DNA of 64,000 nucleotides, taken from contig JBAMJV010003816.1 in the NCBI GenBank assembly GCA_037951105.1, forward strand, positions 1 through 64,000, in the 5' to 3' direction. Shown one piece after another: positions 63,917-64,000 of this stretch (the first letter of the stretch is position 1; the number at the start of each line of letters is the position of its first letter). Below the pieces are notes generated by a model, which searched no databases, had not been told where the DNA came from, and worked only from the letters and a program-made list of their open reading frames with translations. This DNA comes from Echinarachnius parma (Eukaryota; Echinodermata; Echinoidea; Clypeasteroida; Echinarachniidae). Both the position numbers and the translations under genes were made by a program.

Positions 63917-64000
63917 GTACAAGCACTTGTATATTACCTTACAATAATTCATTTATATCATAATTAGTAAATTTACTGCTGTTGATAAGATTGATCATGA

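Noticed and set aside
1..64000. CRISPR array, operon, or bacterial/phage gene cluster
   Set aside because: No direct repeats with regular unique spacers, no closely packed long frames and no ribosome-binding pattern; repeat content and the TIR elements are metazoan in style.
1..64000. LTR retrotransposon or endogenous retrovirus
   Set aside because: I found no pair of long direct repeats with TG...CA ends, no primer-binding site and no gag/pol-like frame.

Overview
This window looks like intergenic or intronic DNA from a metazoan, probably a marine invertebrate. It is AT-rich, has no operon-like gene layout, is saturated with small non-autonomous DNA transposons and local tandem arrays, and repeatedly uses the palindromic word TACATGTA. 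I favour an echinoderm or another invertebrate deuterostome, with a mollusc as the alternative, but the sequence alone does not settle this. I found no intact host gene, no rRNA and no functional tRNA. The longest open frame is about 165 codons and is a chance frame overlapping a repeat. The only protein signal I recognise is a short reverse-transcriptase C-terminal remnant near 27.5-27.7 kb.

Layout. 0-4 kb: an array of ~235-bp units broken up by a composite element (873-2109: 151-bp tandem core, GGAC microsatellite, terminal hairpin) and by a TA-flanked foldback element. 4-10 kb: several TTAA-flanked miniature elements, three of them stacked between 5993 and 6600, and the first GGGCAAGT-family elements. 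10-20 kb: diverged duplications, a tRNA-derived SINE-like family, two further terminal-inverted-repeat (TIR) families and a ~385-bp tandem array. 20-28 kb: more TTAA elements, a GC-rich TTAA element with a perfect 76-bp palindrome, and a truncated non-LTR retrotransposon with a pentanucleotide tail. 28-33 kb: a TTTGGTCTA minisatellite, a second copy of the TA foldback family and a strong 220-bp hairpin element. 33-38 kb: a ~310-bp satellite-like array and a second array. 38-50 kb: the densest nesting, with TA elements inside TTAA elements and TTAA elements inside TTAA elements. 50-64 kb: sparser, with long stretches of unrecognised sequence and scattered members of the same families.

The unifying theme is a set of at least seven small element families, most beginning TTAAAGG. 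Two cases where an element sits in a repeat whose uninterrupted sister is also present show that TTAA is the duplicated target. This suggests one or a few Kolobok/T2-like or piggyBac-like transposases acting in trans; no transposase gene lies in the window. The most unusual items are the 151-bp array carrying perfect DR1 nuclear-receptor sites, a second element of the same architecture at 45.1-45.6 kb, the 76-bp palindrome, and a hammerhead-ribozyme-like core near 53.7 kb. Family labels used below (TTAA-1 to TTAA-8, GGGCAAGT, GGGGCTACTTTT) are local names, not database names.
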